Below, in pieces: positions 11,238 through 23,194 of a stretch of 64,000 nucleotides of DNA. The stretch is from positions 24,554 to 88,553 of the forward strand of contig JAGFNQ010000197.1 of NCBI GenBank assembly GCA_024364735.1, given 5' to 3'. Made by a program: the position numbers and the translations under genes. Every line of letters starts with the position of its first letter. Position 1 is the first letter of the stretch. This DNA comes from Boesenbergia rotunda (taxonomy: Eukaryota; Streptophyta; Magnoliopsida; Zingiberales; Zingiberaceae). Under the pieces are notes generated by a model. It was not told the origin of the DNA. It worked only from the letters and a program-made list of their open reading frames with translations, and ran no database searches.

Positions 11238-12585
11238 TGTTGGATCGAGAAACACGATAGAGGGGGGGTGAATATCGTGAAAACTTTTTCGGATAAGATT
11301 TAAGAGAAAATACGCAGCGGAATTAAAAACAAACACGAGGAACACAAGTATTTTTTACTTGGTTCGGAGTCGCGGTCGGCTCCTACTCCAAGGCCCACGG
11401 TCCTTGACCGTTTACTGCGGGCAATTCTATAGTAGCGCAAAGATTTACAGAATTTGATACAATAGTAGTGCAGTAAATAAACAAGTACACTTTTCGTTAC
11501 CGACGCCCGGTGTGGATCGTACTTCTGAGCAGAGGGTCGTCGTCGGCGCTAGAATGTCGAGAACGGAGTTTGCCGGAGCAGCGCGCTTGAACGAAAAGCT
11601 TAGAGGCGTTGGAAAATTGTTGTGTTGAAGCCTTGGGGTCGAGCCCCTTTTATAGTGCTCCTGGGGGTGCCTGGGACGTCGGGGGCGCCTGACACGTGCC
11701 TTCGGATCCGAGAACCTCTATCCGAAGCTTGGTCAGCGCTTATCCCCTTCGAATCGGCTCTAGAGCTGACTGGGGCGCCTAGGACCTCTCGGGCGCCCAG
11801 CTTGACTGAGTCCGCTGGCTTCGTGGCTGATTTTGCTTCGACTCATCTTTGGCTTTGACCTTGGGCGCCTGGGACCTCCCGGGCGCCTAGCCCAGTGTTG
11901 TTTCGAAGCGATTCTTGCTTACTGCTTGTTTGGCTTTGACCTTGTGCACCCAAGACCTCCCAGGCGCCTAGCCCAGCTGCATGCCCCTCTCCTTTGGGGC
12001 GTTCTGAGCTGCAGAAACACACTCCTTCGGTCCCTGCATCCAAGGTTAGTTCCACAACAAACAAAGCAAGAATATTAGTTAGTTTTTACAGTCGTAGTTG
12101 TCTTGGTTCTGACTTTAGGTCTCCCAAATGAACCCTAGGTCGAACCGACTCCTACTGTTCCCTCAATGGGGAACGCGTCCTCACCTACTCCTCTTAGAAG
12201 AGTTTACCTTTTTGCCAACCGGCTCCTCGGGTTAGACTTTTGCCCAGCAGCCCTTCGCCAGGTGCCTAGCAGCCCTTCGCCAGGTCTTAGGGTTTCGATG
12301 CCTAGTAGCCCTTCGCTAGGTGCCCAGCAGCCCTTTGCCAGGTCTTCGATGCCTAGCAGCCCTTAGCCAGGTGCCTAGCAGCCCTTCGCCAGGTCTTAGG
12401 GTTTCAATGCCTAGCAGCCCTTCGCTAGGTGCCCAGCAGCCCTTCGCTAGGTGCCCAGCAGCCCTTCGCCAGGACTTCTTTCTGCACACTCAGTGAACAC
12501 ATTAGACCAAAAATAACATCTTAACTCTTGAACCCTTTGCCATTATCAAAACCCAGGTTTGACTTAGGTGATGCCTGCACCAACA
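11238..12585 (-). repeat. 5' LTR of copia copy B
   Basis: 1348 bp, TGTTGG...CCAACA ends in both readings. On the minus strand U3 comes first, with CAGCCCTTCGCCAGG-type tandem repeats (12240-12475) and GC-rich dyads (11660-11950), then a TATA box and the R/U5 region. The primer site follows directly. It is the full-length partner of 3019-4291. Confidence 0.9.
11648..11654 (-). promoter_or_regulatory. TATA box of copia copy B 5' LTR
   Basis: On the minus strand CACTATAAAAGGGGC lies downstream of the GGGCGCC dyads and about 400 bp before the LTR end. The same box is present in the partner LTR (3413-3419) and, as GCTATAAATAGG, in element C (26291-26298). Confidence 0.7.
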
Positions 12586-13331
12586 GTGTGCTATGAGGTA
12601 GCCGAATGCATACAAGATTATATTTATGAATAGGTATGTACAAGTTCCTTTTCTTATTATTATTTTTCTACTATTTCCAACATATTTGGGTCAAATGTTT
12701 TATTTTGTGCATGACTATTACTTAGAGTTGTATTCTCATGTAATCTAATTTGTTTAATATTCTGTTACTGTGTTTATGTGTAGATAACCCTTTCTGAGTT
12801 TTGATATCATTTATAGCCTTAAATTTTGTTTTAGATTTAATCAGTTGATCTTTTAATAAAAACTTAAGTTGATTTGGAGATTATTTATACCAACAGTTCA
12901 AATTTCTAGGAAGAGCCTAATCCATAAGTTGATAGCTAACAATAAGCTATTTATACATTGAGATTTTTTTCCCCTTGCTTTATTGCTTTAAATAACTAAC
13001 TGGAGTATAATTTTTATTGTCTGGTATCAGTTTTATTTATTGTCTAAACATCCTATTGACTTGCCTACCTCAGTCTTCCCAAAGAAAGTGAGATGCAATT
13101 CTCACAAACTAGGTTGATTTATTGTCACATACAGCCTTGTAGACAATCCAAAAATGTCCTCCCACATTCTGAATCTTGCATCTAGTGATCACCATTGTGC
13201 TGTGAGCAAAAATGATTGTGACATCTTATCTCAAAACAATCAGTGAGTGAGTTTTGTAACATCCTGCATGCCAAAGGCTTCTAATGTAAAAAGAATTTAT
13301 ATTATTTCAACTGTATTGAAGGCAAGGAGAT
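12586..13331. other. AT-rich unassigned stretch
   Basis: Sequence between the 5' LTR of copy B and a plus-strand LTR start. No long open frame, RNA gene or repeat seen. The last bases, GAAGGCAAGGAGA directly before TGTTGG, look like a polypurine tract, so part of this may be internal DNA of the element whose LTR starts at 13332. Confidence 0.4.
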
Positions 13332-13634
13332 GTTGGTGCAGAAAGCACCCAAGTCGAACCTGAGTTTTGATAATGGCAAAAGGGTTCAAAAGTTAAGTCT
13401 TATTTGTTATCTAACATGCTACTCAAGTGTGTAGGAAAAGTCCTAGCGAAGGACTGCTAGGCACTGGCGATGGAATGCCAGGGTAAAAAGTCCTAGCGAA
13501 GGACTGCTAGGCACTGGCGAAGGAATGCCAGGGTAAAAAGTTCTAGCGAAGGACTGCTAGGTACTGGCGAAGGAATGCCAGGGTACTAAAGCCCTAGCCA
13601 AGGACTGCTAGGCACCAGGCGAAGGACAGCTTGG
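13332..13634 (+). repeat. LTR start fragment, plus strand, with 50-bp tandem repeats
   Basis: Begins TGTTGGTGCAGAAAGCACC and matches the reverse complement of the U3 end of the element C LTR (27230-27294). Positions 13440-13634 hold about four copies of a 50-bp unit (TCCTAGCGAAGGACTGCTAG then GCACTGGCGAAGGAATGCC). Homology ends at the single N at 13635. Confidence 0.75.
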
Positions 13635-13635
13635 N
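13635..13635. other. single ambiguous base N at a junction
   Basis: The N lies exactly where the LTR fragment stops and unrelated sequence starts. It probably marks an assembly join or unresolved base. Confidence 0.8.
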
Positions 13636-14460
13636 CCCTTAAGGTGGGCGATCCCTTGATCGTCGGCAGATCAAGCCCCGGAGTTCACCGGATATAACGC
13701 AACCTCCTTCTCGGTGGAGAAACCTCTCCACAACATTTCAAACAAGGATATAGATTTAAGCTTAATGAAACACAGAGAATACTCTTACTCAGCACCTAGC
13801 AAGGACAAGAACACAGCGAGCTTATCCCGAGCTCCATCCAACAACGATCTCACGCAAGGACTCCCTCCTTCGTGTCTTCTCACTGTTGGACTCCAAGCTC
13901 CTTGTTCTTTCCTCCCAGCACTTACGTAAGAGTTGTTGCTTCTCGATTGCAGTTGCTTGCTCAAAGTGATGAAGTCTTCAGGAACACAGCAAGCATGTTG
14001 TGGAGAAACACAAAGCGCAGCAAGAACTTCAGCAAGCTCAACATAGAAAACCGTCGAACACTTCTCTGCTTCAGCCGAAGTCTTCTTCTCCTTTTGTTTC
14101 TCCACCAAGCATCAGATGACACCATCCCTGCAGCTCCCAGCTGCTCATCTGCCAACGCCATCTACCACTGAGCTATCTCTGGACTCCCTGAGCTTCCCTC
14201 AGCCAAGCTCCAGTCTCAGCTCCAGTCTCAGCTCTAGTCTGCAGCTCGGCCGTTGTAACCTGAGATGGAAAAATGGACAAACCTGCTCCAAGGAAAGCTC
14301 TCCATTGACCCTCCTTGAGTGTTTGAATCCTCCCCTATCACCTGCAGCTTAATCAGACTGTTAGAGCAGTAAATCACACAGTAAATCAAATATCAGAGGC
14401 AAACAGCAGCGAATCGGATATGGTCATACGCGATCAGAGCGTCTGACAGTGCAATTTGAA
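13636..14460. other. noncoding, probable LTR/leader DNA
   Basis: Mixed-composition DNA with short overlapping frames on both strands that have no recognisable domain. Its right end runs into the GATCGGTC repeat block and a TGTTGATGCAG-like LTR end near 15822 (minus strand), so it may be the R/U5 part of a further minus-strand LTR. I do not call a gene here. Confidence 0.4.
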
Positions 14461-15130
14461 TTAAAGTGATCGGTCAACGGACCGATCAGAGAGCCTCCTG
14501 ATCGGTCACCAGACCGATCAGGCTGGGTCCAGACCGATCAGGCTCCATCCTAATCGATCCCCAACGCTCAATCAGAAATTACGATTTCTTTGAGATTCTC
14601 CTGGACCGATCACCAGACCGATCCCAGGTTGTGGATCGATCACCGGACCGATCCACCTCTAATTTGGGCGATTTCTGAGTTTCGCAGTTCAAAACTCCTG
14701 ATCGGTCACCTGACCGATTAGAGTGTCTCCTGATCAGTCACCAGACCGATCAGATCATTACCAGACCGATCAGGCACCGTCCTGTTCGATCTTAGTGAGG
14801 GCCCGCGAAGCTGGATCGTTCTCTAGAACGATCTGCACAGTGATCCTGATCGATCACCAGACTGTTCAGGAGCAGTTCAGCAAGGGAACTCAACCTCACT
14901 ACTCACTCCCTGATCGATCACCAGACCGATCAGGAGCCAGTCAATGGGTGAAACGCATACTCCCTGATCGGTCACCAGATCGATCAGGAGCAGCACAACA
15001 GGTTCCCAACCTCACTGTGTGCTCCCTGATCGGTCACCAGACCGATCAGTCATCGCTGGATCGGTCACCAGACCGATCCACGAAGGAGCAGCGTGCCAGA
15101 TTCCCTGATCGGTCACCAGACCGATCCAGG
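14461..15130. repeat. GATCGGTC...GACCGATC dyad repeats
   Basis: More than a dozen imperfect copies of GATCGGTCACCAGACCGATC, each a near-perfect inverted repeat, separated by 10-60 bp of changing sequence. Spacing is irregular and spacers are not unique-length, so this is no CRISPR. A plus-strand frame (14723-15241) reads through only because the repeat (reading SPDRSPDRS) lacks stops. Confidence 0.85.
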
Positions 15131-15720
15131 GACTCAAACCTAGCCCTCCAAGCTAAGTTTTCATCCACCTTAGCCCTCCAAGCTAAGGATTTTTCACCTA
15201 ACTCTCCAAGTTGGGAATTTGCACCTAACCCTCCAAGTTAGGACTTTTCACCTAGCCCTCCAAGGTAGGACTTTTCACCCAACCCTTCCGAATTAGGACC
15301 TTTCCAAACCTAGCCCTCCAAGCTAGGACCTGACCGTCCAAGCCAGGACTTTTTCACCTAATTCTCCAAGATGGGAATTTGCACCTAACCCTTCAAATTA
15401 GGACTTTTCACCTAGCCCTCCAAGCTAGGACTTTTCACCCACCTCTTCCGAATTAGGACTTTTCACACACCTAGCCCTCCAAGCTAGGACCTGACCCTCC
15501 AAGCCAAGACTTTTTCACCTAATTCTCCAAGATGGGAATTTGCACCTAACCCTCCAAGTTAGGACTTTTCACCTACCCCTCCAAGCTAGGACTTTTCACC
15601 GACCTCTTCCGAATTAGGACTTTTCACACACCTAGCTCTCCAAGCTAGGACTTTCAACACCTAACCTCCAAGATTAGGATTTTTCAACACCTAGCCCTCC
15701 AAGCTAGGATTTTCCATACC
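15131..15720. repeat. CCTCCAAGCTAGG-type tandem repeats
   Basis: About 15-18 degenerate copies of a 25-40 bp unit built from CCTAGCCCTCCAAGCTAGGA and CTTTTCACC. Each core is itself a small dyad (CTAG...CTAG). Larger blocks of roughly 120 bp recur (for example 15300 and 15470), so the array grew by duplicating groups of units. Likely U3 DNA of a minus-strand LTR ending near 15822. Confidence 0.8.
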
Positions 15721-15822
15721 ATGCCTGATCCTCGATCAGGACTTAATCATCATCAATAATCACCCACCTAAACTAAAATCGGTGTCAACACCAAAACAAC
15801 AATCAGGGCCAGACTGCATCAA

Positions 15823-16278
15823 CACATCGCACTTAAGCTGCAGTAAGAACTTCATTGACATATCTATATGTAGACTACCATATGAAGTTTTACAGTCAGT
15901 CACTCCAATGAACTAGTTCCCTTAACTAGCATTCATGTTTATCTCCGGACATCCCAATGTCACCAGCCAGTGAGAATCAGCTGATTAGAGAATAACCCAT
16001 GCTAGTCTCAACAGAATTGATAGTGTCCGTATTTATCAATTCATCGACTAGGGACATTTCAATACTTCACAATTGCACATGTAGAGATAATCACTAGTTG
16101 TGAATTCATCACAAATTCTCTCATGTTGTGAATTGTATTGCGGACATTCAGTAAATGAGTTTAAGATCTCAATCAAATACATAAACATGTATACTCAAAT
16201 AGTGAATATTAATTTTTAAAATAAACAATTACAATCATAAGGCGATTGCCTTAGGACATTTTTCTCATATCACTAACA
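15823..16278 (-). repeat. LTR remnant of the TGTTGGGACC family
   Basis: Closely matches the right end of the two solo LTRs at 30535-32760 and 50941-51397, from ACATCGCACTTAAGC to the terminal CACTAACA. The other 1.8 kb of the LTR is missing, and the two flanks show no target duplication, so it is a truncated copy. Confidence 0.88.
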
Positions 16279-16722
16279 GTTGCCACCCAGTCCATTTGGG
16301 TGGACTTTTGCTTAGCCTTCGATACTCTCGGATCTCGAGACGTCCGAACCTCGACCCGTCTCTACTTTTGTCCTTAGTCATCGCTCAGCTAAGTTGCTCA
16401 ATCCCTCGGACCAAGACTTCGTGCCCAACCCTTGACCAGGACTTTGTGCTCAATTCCTCGAACCAGGTCTTCGGTGCCCAACCCTTGGCTAGGACTTAGT
16501 GCCCAATTCCTCGAACCAGGTATTCGGTGCCCAACCCTCAGCCAGGACTTAGTGCCCAATCCATGATCAGGACTTAGTGCCTAGGTTAACTAGGACTTTG
16601 GTTCACTCTGGTAGTCTTTTCTTCACTCACCCTTCCCTTGTTCAATGTATCACTGACTTAAGCATATTGTCAAACATTGAAACACTTAGAGGAGGACATC
16701 ACTGATGCATCTTGCACCAACA
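16279..16722 (-). repeat. 3' LTR of element D, truncated
   Basis: Ends ...CTTGCACCAACA at 16722, next to the minus-strand polypurine tract AAAAAGAGGGAGAT (16723-16736). It carries three to four imperfect ~66-bp repeats (CCTCGAACCAGGTCTTCGG, GCCAGGACTTAGTGCCC) at 16390-16600, like the U3 repeats of copies B and C. The left end is cut by the LTR remnant at 16278. Confidence 0.75.
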
Positions 16723-16739
16723 ATCTCCCTCTTTTTGAT

Positions 16740-18780
16740 GTTTGACAATATCTTAAGTTAGATTGGTTTAAAGGGCTAAATCATAAACCTTAAAAAAAGA
16801 TCTAAGTTTTGAAAATAAGTTTTGATTCTTTGGGAAAGCTCTCTATCCTTTTTTTTGAAAAATAAAATATTTTGATTTTCATTTTGATCCTTTTGGGGCG
16901 AAGACAAAAAAAAATAATTTTTTTTTTCATTTTCTAACTTAAGCTTAGTCTCCCCCTTTGTCATACATCAAAAAAAAAAATTGACAGAAACACTTGCACC
17001 AACAACAAAAAAATTGAAAGTATAATTTTTGAAAGCATAGCAAAAAGCTAGTTAAAACTAGGTACTTAACTTGCACAAAAAAATTCAGTTTTGAAAGGTA
17101 TTGTGCAATTTTGAAAAAAAATATTTTGAACTTTCAGCAAACGTTTTGAACTCCGAAAATTTTCACTTAAAAAATATTTCCTTAGAAACATATCAATTGA
17201 GAGAGATTTTCAAAAGGGATTGCATAAAAGATTTGTTTCTTAGAAAAATATGCACTTTTCAACAATATTTCACTTAGAGATTTTTGCACTTTAAAAGAAT
17301 AATTGAAAAATATTGTGCAAAAACTTGTACTTTTTCTTTGAAAAGATTGTACTTTGAAAAGTTTATACTTTGAAGGATCTATATTTTGCAAAATATGTAC
17401 TTTGAAACAATCTGTACTTTGAGAAATATTTACCCTTTTTGAAAAATATTAACACTTTTGAAAACTATTACGCATTTTTAAAACATATAAGTACTTTAAA
17501 AGACATTATGCATTTTTAAAACATATAAGTACTTTAAAAGATATTATGAATTTTTGAAAAAGTATAAGTAGTTTTAAAAGATATTATGCATTTTTGAAAA
17601 GTATAAGTACTTTAAAAAGGTATTATGCATTTTTGAAACATATAAGTACTTTTAAAAGATATCATGCATTTTTGAAACATATAAGTATTTTTAAAAGACA
17701 TTTTGTACATATTACAAAAATATTATTTTGAAAACATAATACTTTACTTGACTTGGTTTCTTTTCCAGTCTGACACAATCATAGGAAACCTCGTTAACTA
17801 CAAGGGCATTTCCTTAAGTGTCCTGGAAATTCTTCCAAATTCAATTAAGTATTATTTCCCAAAAATATGATAAGCTAAAAATAGTTTTTGAAAGTGATGC
17901 TGTTTATATAAAAAAATGATTTAAAATGATAGTATTTTGAAAGAATCACTTACTTATGTTTTCAAAAAGATTTTGAAAATATAGTGCATGAAAAAATATT
18001 TTGAAAATGTTCAATAGTTATTTTAATTTGAACTCCCCCTAAACTTGACCCAGTCCTAGGAAGCTTGTTGACTACAAGCGATCTTCCTCTGAGTCTTAAG
18101 GTTTGATTCAAATTATAAGAACTATCTAATAATTAAAAAAATCTATCAGAAATAATTTCTTTTGATTTAGACTCTCCCTAAATTTGACACATCCTAGGAG
18201 TCCTTGTAGATCATGAAGTGGACCTCCTCTGTGTCTTTAGGGTTTATCAAAATCAACAGAATGAACGATATTTTGAGTGTGGTACTTCTCAAGGAGACAC
18301 TTTTCGAAAAAACAATTCAGAATGATGATAATTTAAAGCATAAACCTTTTTCGAAAACATAAGTGATAGTAATTAAAGCACAGTTTTCGAAAGATATTTT
18401 GAAATGATAGTGACGTTTAAAGCACAGTTTTCGAAACACATTTTGAAATGATAGTGATGTTTAAAGCACAGTTTTCGAAACATATTTTTGAAAGATTTAA
18501 AAAAAATTAAAAGAATAAAACATTCCCCATGTGTCCAACACCGTTTGACTCTAAGTGCCTTATGGGACTTTAGTGTTGACCTAAAGGCTTGTGTCTAATT
18601 GTGTAGGTCAAACAATTTTCAAAAGATATAATTTTAAAAATGTATAATATATAAGCACTCAGACAAGCATGAAATTCATAAAAACATTATTATGTTAAAG
18701 CACTATTTTGAAAATAGATTTTTAGAAAAATATTCTAAGAATTTTGGAAAACAATTTTGAAAAATATTTTCAATTTATTA
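16740..18780. other. AT-rich spacer of element D
   Basis: No credible gene. It includes 17450-17700 with about six degenerate ~42-bp repeats (AAACATATAAGTACTTTTAA plus ATGCATTTTTG), and 18290-18490 with words such as CAGTTTTCGAAA repeated. Three blocks near 17760, 18040 and 18180 share a motif around CCTAGGAA...CTTGTTGACTACAAG, suggesting older internal duplication. Confidence 0.6.
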
Positions 18781-19539
18781 GTCCTTAACATCTCACCCAT
18801 TTTAGATGTCTCAGTACAAGCAAGCATGCTCGCCTTATGGGTGTATTGTGTAACGCCCGCCTTTTTCCCACACCTTATGGTGTGGCGAGAAAGCGGCGTT
18901 ACGCTAAACATACATGTACATATAAAACATCTTAATGCGGCGGAATAATTTTTTTCTTCTACACATGCTTTTAACCATGCAACTAATACATGAATCATCT
19001 ATACATGCCTAAATTTGCCATTCATGAACCTAGTGTCATTGGACTTAGCATATTAACGACATGCATGACATCATGATATAACCATTCCATAGCTTATTCA
19101 TAATCATGATAAGTAGCAAGTAACTTATCCATACACATCATGAGTCTTAAGTCATTCATTAGGAATAACCATTATAAACATAGCATAGAATCTAAGGAGG
19201 AATTTCAAAACCCAAGACATGCGATATGTGTAAATAAAAGAATCCTTTGCCATGTCACCGCCACACACACACATGCTCTTGCCCCTCCTGCTGCTTCCCT
19301 TAGTAACCTCTTGCTTGATCTGCGAAATGAGGAAAATAAGACTATAAGCACATAGACTTAGTAAGACCCTTTCCTACTCACTAAAACCATACGTCACTTA
19401 AACATAAACATATCAAGCATTTGACATAACATAATTCTGAACATAAAACACAAGCATAGTCTTGGCGTAAGTCATAAGCATATGAACAACCAACATAGCA
19501 TGATTCTTAACATAAACATAAACCTATAACATACTTAGC

Positions 19540-19790
19540 ATGACATAATTCTTAACATACATGAGCATGAAACATACTTATCATGGCATAATCCTTAATA
19601 TACATGAGCATGAAACTTACTTATCATGGCATAATTCTTAATATACATGAGCATGAAACATACTTATCATGGCATAATCCTTAATATACATGAGCATGAA
19701 ACTTACTTATCATGGCATAATTCTTAATATACATGAGCATGAAACATACTTATCATGGCATAATTCTTAGTATGGGCATAAGCACAGTCT
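19540..19790. repeat. 43-bp tandem repeats inside the solo LTR
   Basis: The word TCATGGCATAAT recurs at 19581, 19624, 19667, 19710 and 19753, exactly 43 bp apart, in a unit containing ATACATGAGCATGAAACATA. Looser copies extend on both sides (19440-19830). Confidence 0.9.
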
Positions 19791-20024
19791 TAACATAAGC
19801 ATAAGCATAAAACATACTTACCATGGCATAATGCATAACATGAATGGATGCATGAGTCAAATGCATATACATAAGGATGCTTAATTTAAAATCATACTTT
19901 TAAATACTTAAACATAATCATAACATCATTGGGGTCCCCGACTTGTACCACATACATACATCATAAGCGCGCATCCCTAAGTAAATACGAGATAGCTAGC
20001 CTCGACCTACTAGGGTAGGAACAG

Positions 20025-20160
20025 CTACGGTAGTTCCAAAAACCAAGGCGTTCTTAAGGTGCCCATCCCTGTTGGACAACTACGGTAGTCCCAGAACCGT
20101 GGACAGCTACGGTAGTCCAGAACCGAGGCGTTCTTAAGGTGCCCATCCCTTGGACCCTTA
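20025..20160. repeat. GCTACGGTAGT / GGCGTTCTTAAGG repeats
   Basis: Three copies of ACAGCTACGGTAGTCC-like words and two of GAGGCGTTCTTAAGGTGCCC within 140 bp of the solo LTR. Probably a small internal duplication; no function is evident. Confidence 0.7.
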
Positions 20161-21797
20161 CTTCGGTCCGGTATAAGTCCATTCATAAAGTAAAATAACT
20201 ATGCATACTTCATCATTCATACTTGACATATCTTAGGACATAACATAATCTTGTTACATGAAGCATGACATAAACATGCTTGGCCTTTCATCATTCATAC
20301 TTATTTCATAACATCATTATGCTTTCATCATTCATACTTATCATTCGTAATTAAGTCATAAACATCATCTTTATCCATCTTCTTTTATTCATAAAAACAT
20401 GACATACATTTATAATCATGCCTCCAGGCATAAACATTATCTTGGTTCATAATGCTTGCATGATCATGGTACATAAGATAAACATGCATTTCATACATGG
20501 TACATTTCATTTAGCATACATAATCCTAGTATCCATCATAGAGCATGCATGGGTAAGCTATATATAAACATGATGCATACTACTTAGGTTCATGACATTC
20601 ATCATAAAACATGCATAGACCTTCATACACACATGTCTATTATGGGCATTTCACCTCCTACATGCATTATTCTATTTAACATAACATACCCCTACATCAA
20701 TTACACATGTTCATGGTATATGACCTAAATATTCATGAGTAAAACATAACATAGAACCTAACATACAAAGTCATATTGCATAACACACAAAGCTAGGGTT
20801 TGGTAATATAAAGACCCGTACATCATGCTTAACCATACACTTACATCATAGTAACCTATAAACACGCATCCTTGAGACCTTAACCTAATCCAAGCCCTAG
20901 ATTAGGGACTTTGCCGAAACCCTAAAGGACCATGGGTCAATGGAAAAATTCACATAGGTCATGATTAACATCCAATACACTACATATTATGCTATAGAAA
21001 ATCCTTTGAGCCCTTGATTGGATTTAACCCTAAGTCCTAGGCCTAAACCATGTATTGGCTGAAACCCTAGAAGGGTAATAAGCCCATAGGAAAAATTCAT
21101 ATAAATCACCATTATTATCCATAAGATATCATAGGAAACATACCAATCATGCTTGAAGGGTTGGAGTTTACACCTAGCCATGGTACCTTGATGTGGCCGA
21201 AACCCTAAGGGGGTTTTAGGGTGCTACAAAATTTCCAAAATCATACTTTTATGCTTAACTTATCATGAGTAAACATTAGGAAACATAATAGGGGTTTTCA
21301 ACATGATTTTAGCCTAAAAAACTTGCTTGGCCGAAACCTTCACAAGCCCTAACTATGGATTTCTCAACATAGTATGCCAACAAGAACTTAGATCATGACA
21401 AACAACTTGGAAGCTATCATACCATAGGTGAGGGGGTCTTACCTTTCCTTATCTTGGATATAATCCTTGAATAGAAATAAAAGAGAAACCTTCTTGACCC
21501 TAAACTTCTCCTTAGCCCTTGTAGCCTTGTAGAAAGCGTTATATCATCAAGATGGAGTCCTTGGTGAAGCTTTTCCAAGGAAAAGAAACCCTTGTGGGTT
21601 TCAGCTAGAAGAAGAAAGAAGAAGGGGAGAAGGAGTTTTGGTGGATGAAGAGACAAATGCTTAAGTACTAAGTTGTCTCTTCAATTCCTCCCTCTTATAT
21701 ACTAGATGGAGGCAAGTGAAGAGACATGATGCTATGACTCTTCACTTCCTTTAGCCTCAACTAAAATCCCTTCCCTTTTCCACTAGCACTCCCTTGC

Positions 21798-21851
21798 TAG
21801 GTGAATTGGTTAGTACATGCATGATGGTATACTAGGTCCAAGGTTCAATCC
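21798..21851 (+). other. tRNA-like A box and B box (antisense in solo LTR)
   Basis: TAGGTGAATTGG (21798) resembles a Pol III A box and GGTTCAATCC (21842) a B box, 32 bases apart and followed by an ATT-repeat tail (21865-21897). The same layout occurs at the same place in the LTR at 33877-35962. No tRNA cloverleaf can be completed, so this is a tRNA-derived relic or SINE-like piece, not a tRNA gene. Confidence 0.45.
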
Positions 21852-22172
21852 TTGGTGCATGCACTTTATTTATTTATTATTATTATTATTATTATTTTCA
21901 AAAATTCCCCTAAGGCCCACTCATAATCATGCTAATATTTCTAATTAAAACCCGTTTTTATTTATATTAAATTCTACCTAGAATCCACTAATAACCATGG
22001 TACTAGAAAAGCCCATGTAAGGCCTATTAGCACCTAGCTTCTTATTCTATATCGAAAATCATGGAGCATCATACTTAGATTTACACTAGTGTCCCTACGT
22101 TCCTCAAGAATCCATCTAGGCATGGTCAATATTTTTAAAGAAAATATTGAGAAAATTTTCCGGGTCGTTACA

Positions 22173-22600
22173 TATTGTGAGATGCTTGAATAATTTCTCT
22201 TAATTTACTGTTAAATCTAAGAGTCAATCAAAACTTGTGTTAGATTCAAATTTATCAAATAATAAATTGAATTTGATTTTTGGTAATCGACTTCTAGGTC
22301 CTGGCGAGGCACAGAGGCCTTCTTAGGTCGTAGCCTTATTGGAGCAACAACCCTTTCCTTGACAAAATCTTTTACCAAAAATTCATTTTCAAATTACTTC
22401 TTGAAAAATTTTGGTCTAACTAGTTTAGGTTTTGGATCGTTAGCTTCGGCTAGTTTCGCCAGACTAAACAGACCAAGTAGGATACGCCTTACATTACTTG
22501 ACCTTATTAGAAGGGCTTCCCTAACGTACTATCATCTCACCTCCACCTAATACTAGGTAGTTTAAGTTTTAATTAGTTTTTTCCTATAACCATTCCAAAT
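22173..22600 (-). other. element D: conserved gag-pol spacer
   Basis: Matches 8920-9300 of copy B and 33180-33560 of element C, including TCCTGGCGAGGCACAG, CCTTATTGGA and CCTTTCCTTGACAAA. No coding capacity on the minus strand is evident. It continues the sequence left of the solo LTR. Confidence 0.75.
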
Positions 22601-22739
22601 CATGCATAAACTTAAATATGAATGATATGACATATATTAAAAAAAAATAGCAGATGCATGGCATGGCAGTTATGCATGAGTCAATTTCAAATTATTTTAC
22701 TTAAGTTTCTAATGATGTATCAAATTCCTGATTTGATAC

Positions 22740-23160
22740 ATGTCGTGTGAACCCGCGAATATGTCAACCCACTTTGACATATTTAATATTATTAATTTAA
22801 TTTTGCAGTTTGGGTAAGATTTTATTTAGTTCGGGTTCAAGTTATTATGATTTAATTGATGTTAAATTAAGTTAATTAAGTGTTAATTGGATTTGAATTA
22901 ATTAAGAATTAATTGAATTAACATTAATTAAATTAGTTAAGAATTAATTAAAGTTGAAATAGTTAAGGATTAATTAAATTAAATAAGAATTAATTGAATT
23001 AACATTAATGAAATTAGTTAAGAATTAATTGAATTTGAAATAATTAAGGATTAATTGAGTTAGAATGATTTAAATATTAAGGTTAAATAGATTAATTAAA
23101 GTTAAACATTAATCAAGGATGAATTAAGGAAAAAGATTAAGGTTTTTAATATTTAACTTG
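22740..23160. repeat. TTAATTGAATTA-type AT-rich repeats
   Basis: About 400 bp of near-tandem words (AAGAATTAATTGAATTAAC, TTAAATTAGTTAAGAATTAA). Period is irregular, near 28-30 bp. No coding potential. Confidence 0.7.
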
Positions 23161-23194
23161 ATTTATGTTTCAAAATTTTTGGGTTGGTTAAAAG

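Larger units (their letters stand above)
3019..12585 (-). mobile_element. Ty1/copia element copy B (SIRE/Maximus-like layout)
   Basis: A minus-strand LTR retrotransposon of about 9.6 kb. From its 5' end (right) it has an LTR at 11238-12585, a Met-tRNA primer site, gag, a gag-pol linker, protease, integrase, RT/RNase H, a 1.25-kb AT-rich spacer, a polypurine tract and a 3' LTR at 3019-4291. Protease-integrase-RT order identifies copia. The long LTRs and the long spacer between pol and 3' LTR suggest the SIRE/Maximus group; that placement is inference. The 3' LTR lacks its last 19 or so bases where it abuts copy A, so no target duplication can be checked. A few stops and frameshifts break the polyprotein. 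Confidence 0.88.
18849..22172 (-). mobile_element. solo gypsy LTR with target duplication TATTG
   Basis: 3324 bp from TGTAACGCCCG to GGGTCGTTACA, flanked by TATTG on both sides (18844-18848 and 22173-22177). Ends and internal words (GCGCATCCCTAA, GATAGCTAGCC) relate it to the Tekay-like LTRs at 33877 and 40115. A minus-strand TATA box (TATATAA, 21695-21701) gives the orientation. No internal coding region remains, so this is the product of LTR-LTR recombination. Confidence 0.9.
16279..22600 (-). mobile_element. copia-related element D without pol, interrupted by a solo LTR
   Basis: From left to right: a cut 3' LTR (16279-16722), a polypurine tract, a 2-kb AT-rich spacer (16740-18780), then sequence matching 8757-9300 of copy B (18788-18848 and 22173-22560). 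The entire protease-integrase-RT part is absent. A gypsy solo LTR (18849-22172) lies inside with a clean target duplication. The right limit is not sharp. Confidence 0.65.

Noticed and set aside
1..12585. Copies A and B as two intact elements sharing one LTR
   Set aside because: Copy A has no gag, primer site or LTR on the expected side, and the junction carries an inverted fragment.
14723..15241. 172-codon plus-strand ORF
   Set aside because: It is only the GATCGGTC repeat translated (SPDRSPDRS); no protein evidence.
14461..15720. CRISPR-like array of short palindromic repeats
   Set aside because: Repeat spacing is irregular, the spacers are themselves degenerate repeats, no cas genes are present, and the context is a plant LTR.
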